From Seison nebaliae (taxonomy: Eukaryota > Rotifera > Pararotatoria > Seisonacea > Seisonidae): a stretch of 42,720 bases of DNA. The stretch lies in assembly GCA_023231475.1 (NCBI GenBank), contig JALJEE010000318.1:1-42720 (forward strand), written 5' to 3'. Numbering within the stretch: the first letter of the stretch is position 1; each line of letters opens with the position of its first letter. The position numbers were made by a program, and so were the translations under genes. Of this stretch, positions 37,714 through 42,720 are shown in pieces. The notes beneath the pieces were generated by a model. The model saw only the letters and a program-made list of their open reading frames with translations. It ran no database searches and had not been told where the DNA came from.

Positions 37714-38019
37714 ATGATGTCATTTATTGTCGCCATTCTTGTTTACTTATTGATTCTATATTTCATTTTTGGGCAAATGTACCAACGGAATCATACATGT
37801 TCTTTCTGTCCATCCGTTCTCGAATATTGTAGTAATTATGCGAGATATCCCATGAAGTGTGCTGGCATTGAACGGAATAAAGATCCAGCCGCTAGAATAA
37901 GGAAAACGGATAACGACATAATCGTTGTTGGATTTCAACCGACCATTCGGGATAAACGACCAGATGATAAAATGACAATAATGGACAAACAAATTAATAA
38001 ATCAGGCAAAAAGAAGTAA
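37714..38019 (+). CDS. Small membrane-anchored Cys-containing protein, unrecognised
   Basis: A 101-codon frame begins with two Met codons and a strong N-terminal membrane helix (FIVAILVYLLILYFIFGQ). A short Cys-bearing segment (TCSFCPSVLEYC and a later KCAG) and a Lys/Asp-rich polar tail ending in GKKK follow. A strong acceptor-like pyrimidine tract ends about 28 nt upstream of the start, supporting transcription and splicing here. The topology resembles its small neighbours on either side but the sequences are not obviously related. I do not recognise a family. Confidence 0.5.
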   Translation: MMSFIVAILVYLLILYFIFGQMYQRNHTCSFCPSVLEYCSNYARYPMKCAGIERNKDPAARIRKTDNDIIVVGFQPTIRDKRPDDKMTIMDKQINKSGKKK

Positions 38020-38316
38020 AATGATTTGTGTTTTACCACTTGCGGAACAGTTAACAATTAATTGCTTCAGCTCATGAACTTTTTTTTACAAGTTTTACTA
38101 ACTTGAGATAAGATGGAACTTGAGATAAAGATTGAAAGAAACAATTTTACGTTGTATCCCTCGAAAAAATAAATTTGCTTTACTATGTACTTTCTGTTGC
38201 ATTAGCAGATTTCTTTTCTTTCATTCCTTTTAAACGAATTCGAAATTTTTATTTTATAACACCTTTTCTTTTTTTTTTATTTTCCCTCATTTTAATTTCT
38301 TGGAATATTTTGAAAA

Positions 38317-38535
38317 ATGATGAAATTAACCGAATTCCAATTTCATGTTTCATTCATTCTCTATACCACCATCCTCTTGTCTGTATTGGTGGCACTACAA
38401 TTTTTAGTATCTGATGCCATTCTATTGCCACATTGTCGTGGCTCTTCCAAATCGAAAATCATGAAACGGAAAAAGCAGCAAAAAGAAAATAATCATGTGG
38501 AACAAAATGATCCTTCTCTGAAAGAGGTAGATTGA
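38317..38535 (+). CDS. Small single-pass membrane protein with basic tail, unrecognised
   Basis: A 72-codon frame with a Met-Met start has one hydrophobic helix (FILYTTILLSVLVALQFLV), a HCRGS turn and a very basic then acidic tail (KRKKQQKENN, ending KEVD). It overlaps a longer frame at 38175-38414, which I judge less likely because its composition is uniformly hydrophobic and untypical for this window. A pyrimidine-rich tract precedes it. It is the third member of the small-ORF cluster. Function is unknown. Confidence 0.35.
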   Translation: MMKLTEFQFHVSFILYTTILLSVLVALQFLVSDAILLPHCRGSSKSKIMKRKKQQKENNHVEQNDPSLKEVD

Positions 38536-40154
38536 GTATTTAAACTCTCACCATATTATTCTTCCATTTAAAATATTAATAATAATGAAACTAATCACTT
38601 AATATTCAATAAATCATTTCACTTAATTCTTAAACATTCCGTATATCTTTATAATTCTTCGTTGTACATATTTCGAAATATCATCCCGAAATCTATATTC
38701 CTCCTATGCAAACCATATTATAAATTTACTATGTTAACATCGAAGCGAACATTCGAGGAAATTAACATTCATAAGTAACGTAGAAATGGTGGAGTCATTA
38801 TATATGTGAAAGACAAATAAAATATTAGAACAATAATTCGTTGTTACATATATTCCGCCTTCATACAAAACACGCAATATCTAATCTGTGATTTTTAACC
38901 AGAAAATTAAACGTATAATTACTAATTAAATTCTTTTCATTAACCTACATTTCGAACATGAAACCAGAAGGAAAAATAAATTTTCATTTAATCAAATTTT
39001 TTGTTTATCATCTGAATATGAGTTGATGTGGAAAGAAGGAATTAGAGAAATAAGAAAAGGCGAATGGAAGGAATAAGAACGACGAATTTCATATTGTCGT
39101 CTTAAACAAATACAATAATATTATTATTGTTCACTACACATGCAAATTTACTTTAGAGAGGACTGAATAAAAATATATATTTTCTTCCAAAGTTGCATGT
39201 CACTCAATGCAATTCCCCTCCTACCTACTCCTTAACGACAAAATCAAATAAAAACAAATAGAAAAATTTTCAACTATTTCTTTCTTCTCATAAGACAAAA
39301 AATTAATTTCATATCCATTCATCTTACCATTATTTCTGGTATAACATCGCATAATATACATTTCGTCAATTCTTATCAAGAAAAATACGTTCAAATTATA
39401 CAAATTTATAATCATTTTCATTATCATTATTATACTCCTTATTCTATTTTCCCGTATAACAAATCATTTTTATCCATGAAAATTCACTGGATGTTCTCCA
39501 TCAGTTTCCCACCTTCCTCTCATCTTGACATATAATCTAAACAAAATTCTTATTCAAAAATCAAGCATAAACATAAAAACATGATAATTAATAATTTTTT
39601 ATTATTTTAGAGATGCTAATCTAATTTACTTTCCTCTTTACAAAATTCTTCTTTACTACTAATTGTTGAGGTGTTTTAGGAAATAACGGATGAGAAAATA
39701 TTCACACATCTTATTAGAGCAACGTTAGACAATTTAAAAAATTGGCTTTCATTTCATATGGAATTTTCTATTAAAATATCAACATTCAACTCTTATCTAA
39801 TAAATTCTATCAATAAATTAATTCTCTAACGATTATAACGGAAATTATAATTTAATCAGTAACATCTATCATTTAGAATAAAGAATTGTATTTTAATTAT
39901 CATAGACTATTTCTTTTTCTGTCAGTAAGAAAAAAAAAGGAAATGACAATATACTATATTGAATATAGTAAATTCGATAAGAAAAGAAAGAAGATTAGTA
40001 AATGAAGTCGAAAGAAAAATAATTGAACAATATAAATATTAATGATCTGTCTGTCTATGTGTTCGTTCATATTATTATTTCTTATTATTTAGCGCTCACT
40101 TTCTTTCTAAGAAATTCGTCCTTGTATTTTGAAAATACTATTTTCTATTCACAT
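38536..40154. other. AT-rich gene-free region
   Basis: About 1.6 kb with no supportable exon on either strand. Short AATAAA-like and ATTATT stretches are frequent, and a 68-codon minus frame at 39221-39427 looks random. No repeat, RNA gene or transposon feature was recognised. Confidence 0.45.
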
Positions 40155-40685
40155 ATGGAATCGGTTGAAATGAATAAAATAGAATCTTTATCGAAAGCGC
40201 ATACGATAACTAATGATGGTCTATTGTTCATTGAAGCTGCTCAAACGGAATTAGATTGTGAATCGCTCAACTTTGAAAGCCAGACGTTAGACGATCTAAT
40301 CATTCAGATGGATGACATGCATACGTCAAACGAGTCGTTCGATGCATCGTTGAATTCAGACGAAGTGACTGAAATTGATTTGACTTCTAAACACATAGGA
40401 CTCAAGAAGAAATGTGGAAAGAATAGCAAAACGAAGAGATTAGAACGCTTATTCTACATGTTCAATTCATGGAGGATTTTATGTTCGATTAAAAAGAAAA
40501 TAAATAAACATCATCGATTATTTCAAGAAAATGATTTTAAATCGAAGACATTAAAGAAAGGGTTCATTGAATATGAGGAAGAGTTAGTTCGTTCGAATAA
40601 TGGTCAATTTACAACTTTTCATATAGATAGTTCTGAGGTTGAATATTTGTATGAATTTATGAAAAATAATATTATTAATACTTAA
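40155..40685 (+). CDS. Orphan protein with acidic N-terminus and basic helical middle
   Basis: An uninterrupted frame from the ATG at 40155 gives 176 residues. Upstream in-frame codons exist but lack an ATG and are hydrophobic, AT-driven sequence. The first 90 residues are acidic and Ser/Thr-rich (LDDLIIQMDDMHTSNESFDA). The middle is Lys/Arg-rich (KKKCGKNSKTKRLERL) with an aromatic helix (FYMFNSWRILC), and the end is mixed and charged. Codon choice (CGA, TCG, ACG) resembles confirmed genes in the window. No signal peptide or membrane helix is present. The family is unknown; a nuclear or nucleic-acid-binding role is only suggested by charge. Confidence 0.5.
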   Translation: MESVEMNKIESLSKAHTITNDGLLFIEAAQTELDCESLNFESQTLDDLIIQMDDMHTSNESFDASLNSDEVTEIDLTSKHIGLKKKCGKNSKTKRLERLFYMFNSWRILCSIKKKINKHHRLFQENDFKSKTLKKGFIEYEEELVRSNNGQFTTFHIDSSEVEYLYEFMKNNIINT

Positions 40686-40790
40686 TATTTTCATTAAAAA
40701 ATATTCGTTTCATTAAAATTCTTCTTACTATTCTTCTTGCTTCCAAGAACAATTATCTGATATACGAAATATACGGAAATTTTGAAGGAA

Positions 40791-41219
40791 TTAATATGTA
40801 ACTTTTTTTAATTTTCCATTTTTATCTTCTACAAGACATGCGTCTTTCTTTTTGATCGGCGATATTATTTCTATGTATACCAATGACTGTGAACAATTAA
40901 TATTACTCGGTGGTTCCATATACGATGTACTCTCCAATGCCGTTAAGGACCAACTTCGATTTATTGACGATTCTTTGTCCAAAAAAGTTTGGAATGTCGT
41001 TCTCGATTTTACTTTACTTGAATTCCTTTTCCTTACCGATAGACATTTAGGACCATCAGATAAACCAGTAATTCCAAATTTGTAATGGTTAACGTCATAC
41101 TAATTATTAATAAAACATTTCAATTTTTTATTTAATTAAAATAAAATACTAACTCTTTTCTTTCTTCTTGTTATCCGAGAAATAAAATCTGAAAAATTAT
41201 TTTTCAATTTATTTGACAT
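40791..41219 (-). CDS. Two-exon basic orphan protein of 124 residues
   Basis: Exon 1 (41219-41154) carries an ATG and a basic helix (FSDFISRITRRKKR). A 54-nt intron (gttagt...aattag) joins it in phase 0 to exon 2 (41099-40791), 103 codons including a TAA stop. Exon 2 is open over its whole length, uses the codons typical of this genome, and has no ATG near its start, which is why a start-codon search alone misses most of it. The product is basic and Ser/Lys-rich, with motifs such as HYKFGITGLSDGPKCLS and ISPIKKKDACLVEDKNG. It converges on the neighbouring orphan with only about 105 nt between stops. No family is recognised. Confidence 0.55.
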
Positions 41220-41690
41220 TTTCCTAAAAAGAATCGGAACAAGAGAGATAGTTAAACATGTCTCTTTTCGGAACACGGTGCTTTCGTTACACTATTTTTT
41301 GCCGTTATTTTTTTTTCTAAAAATGGTGATTTTGCAACTTTTTCATGTACAAACTTTCAATTAGCTACCCTATTCTTAAATTTTTTGAACTTCATTAAAT
41401 CTTCATTACTATATATATCACTGCCAATGAGTTCGCCATTCTTCTTATGTAGAACTATATAGAACTTCGCATAGTGATAGAACATTATTTACCACCCACG
41501 AAAATTATTTTTACTAAGGTGCATGGATAGTCAAAGTATAATGCGCACATTAATTTAAAAAAAAGTATACAGTACAAAAGCTATATGTTATTATTATTAT
41601 TATTTATTAAAGAAATTCCCGTCGGAATAAATTTGAAAAATAAATAAAAAAATTTCGATCTTCGCCAACATCGATCAATCGGTGTAATTC
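41220..41690. other. Intergenic region
   Basis: AT-rich, with a TTATTA microsatellite at about 41588-41606. No exon or RNA gene was recognised. Confidence 0.4.
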
Positions 41691-41699
41691 GGTAAGAGA

Positions 41700-42300
41700 A
41701 TCCCGATCGATTAGTATAGAATCTGAGGGATAGTAAGAAAAAATGAAATTTCGGAAATCTTGAGATCAATGGTTGAGCCAAGAAAGATGGTGGAAGATTT
41801 AAGTGGAATCGACGAGAAAGGTCGTAAACCGGTTGATAGTAGACAACATTTAGAAGGATTTATAGATACACCTCGTTGTGTAAAAAGTGATGAAAGAGAT
41901 CGATACGATTGTTTTAGATGGCGGAGAGAACGATCTACAATCACGATGTCATCTGCGTAGGCTATGATGATACTTAAAAATGAACCCGAAACTTAAGATC
42001 ATAAATAGAAGAAAAGTTCGAGATAGGAAGACGTGAAAAACGTTGATGAAAACGGTAGCAGACGAATGGTTGCGAGAATGGAAAGATGTTCCTTGAAACG
42101 AAGAAAAGTGCGTTCTACAGAAGAGGTAACTTCGAGCGAGAAACCGAAGTTTTTTCGGAGATCCGATTCGAAGATATCCGAATATCGTTCACTTCCGTCG
42201 TTTGAATGAATGAAGCGGTAATTTCGAGGATTCAATGACATCAGTTTGACAGCCGATTTCGTGCTTCGTTGTAGGTATTACGCTCTTACTAGGTAAAGAA
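41700..42300 (-). mobile_element. Degenerate reverse-transcriptase fragment (retroelement relic)
   Basis: On the minus strand, codons around 41949-41963 read AYADD, the catalytic box of reverse transcriptases, in the context IIAYADDIVIVDRSLRH. Downstream in the same frame come GVSINPSKCCLLSTG and STIFLGSTIDL, matching the segment after the YxDD box (thumb side: IN.SK, then FLG..I). Immediately upstream the usual QGSPLSPLLF-like region is reduced to SGSFLS, and surrounding frames are shifted or stopped. A separate open frame at 41999-42241 may be an earlier part of the element. The GC-richer composition differs from the flanks. I infer a dead non-LTR-type copy; the class is uncertain. Confidence 0.6.
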
Positions 42301-42720
42301 TATTTTGTAAAGTGACTCACAATAATAATAATAAAGAGATTTTGATATATTCAATAATAATGACGTTCTGCTACGAAGAGTAGATAATTATCCGATTAAT
42401 TTTAAAAATATTTACTGAACTTCTGAAATTTTGTTTAGGCGTATATGTGATATTTTCAATTTAAAATTTCCCTAATCAAATATATCTCCAAATTGGAAAT
42501 CAAGAATTGGAATTGATTGAAAATTAATTCCTAAAATTGAATTGCAATATTGAATATTAAGATAAACGAACTGTATAAAATTGGTGGCAAATATTGTATG
42601 AATCAAAATTTGCATAGTAAAATAATAATTCTTATTTTGAAAGGATTCTAATTCGATTTTCAACATTGAATATGTTTAATCTTATAATTTCAATCTTAAT
42701 TGTGACACTCGCAATCTTCC
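42301..42720. other. Window-edge region without a supported gene
   Basis: A 64-codon minus frame at 42472-42666 contains an internal acceptor-like sequence and could be part of an exon extending beyond the window. Nothing identifies it. Confidence 0.3.

Noticed and set aside
38175-38414. 79-codon plus frame overlapping the third small ORF.
   Set aside because: It is uniformly hydrophobic from T-rich DNA with no distinct domains; the 38317 frame has a better protein-like layout.
40852-41085. Plus-strand frame of 77 codons that looks protein-like.
   Set aside because: It is the antisense of the minus-strand two-exon orphan, which has a start, an in-phase intron and a longer frame.

Overview
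This is nuclear DNA from a small-genome animal. It is AT-rich and gene-dense, and most introns are 39-70 nt with GT...AG ends. The genes are metazoan: Cdc42, transportin-3, FAF1, an RNF19-type RBR ubiquitin ligase and an M13 peptidase homologue. A pitchfork-type (CIMAP3) ciliary protein and a limbin/EVC2-like membrane protein suggest a ciliated lineage, for example a rotifer or another small aquatic or parasitic invertebrate. The species cannot be fixed from this window. Exon models were built by hand from splice sites and kept only when reading frame, intron phase and family similarity agreed.

Layout. 282-1261 (-) is a broken Merlin/ISXO2-like transposase. 2675-3443 (+) is Cdc42 in five exons. 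Four minus-strand genes follow, 270-540 nt apart: pitchfork-like (4365-4979), a 13-exon M13 homologue without its zinc site (5253-8167), a three-exon small membrane protein (8485-8875) and intronless transportin-3 (9417-12713). Divergent from these are FAF1 (13411-16157, 11 exons) and a 13-exon coiled-coil protein (16667-19519), both on +. The coiled-coil gene converges on a 15-exon single-pass membrane protein with a long cytoplasmic coiled-coil region (19657-24773, -), best guessed as limbin/EVC2-like.

24774-28000 is gene-poor and holds one weak three-exon candidate (25613-26245). An intronless, very divergent ubiquitin-specific-protease-like gene (28001-29848, +) then converges on a giant RNF19-type E3 (30019-36232, -). 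In that E3 both RING1 and the IBR-RING2 junction are interrupted by very long in-frame insertions. 36755-38535 (+) holds three tiny single-pass membrane or secreted ORFs. 40155-40685 (+) and 40791-41219 (-, two exons) are small convergent orphans. The window ends with a reverse-transcriptase relic (about 41700-42300, -).

Themes. Ubiquitin biology is represented three times: FAF1 (p97 adaptor), a USP-like deubiquitinase and an RNF19-type E3. Cilium or axoneme candidates number two or three: pitchfork, the limbin-like gene and perhaps the coiled-coil gene. Nothing shows that these genes form one system. The most unusual objects are the split RBR ligase, whose catalytic-site His is replaced by Gln, the divergent USP, and the zinc-less M13 protein.
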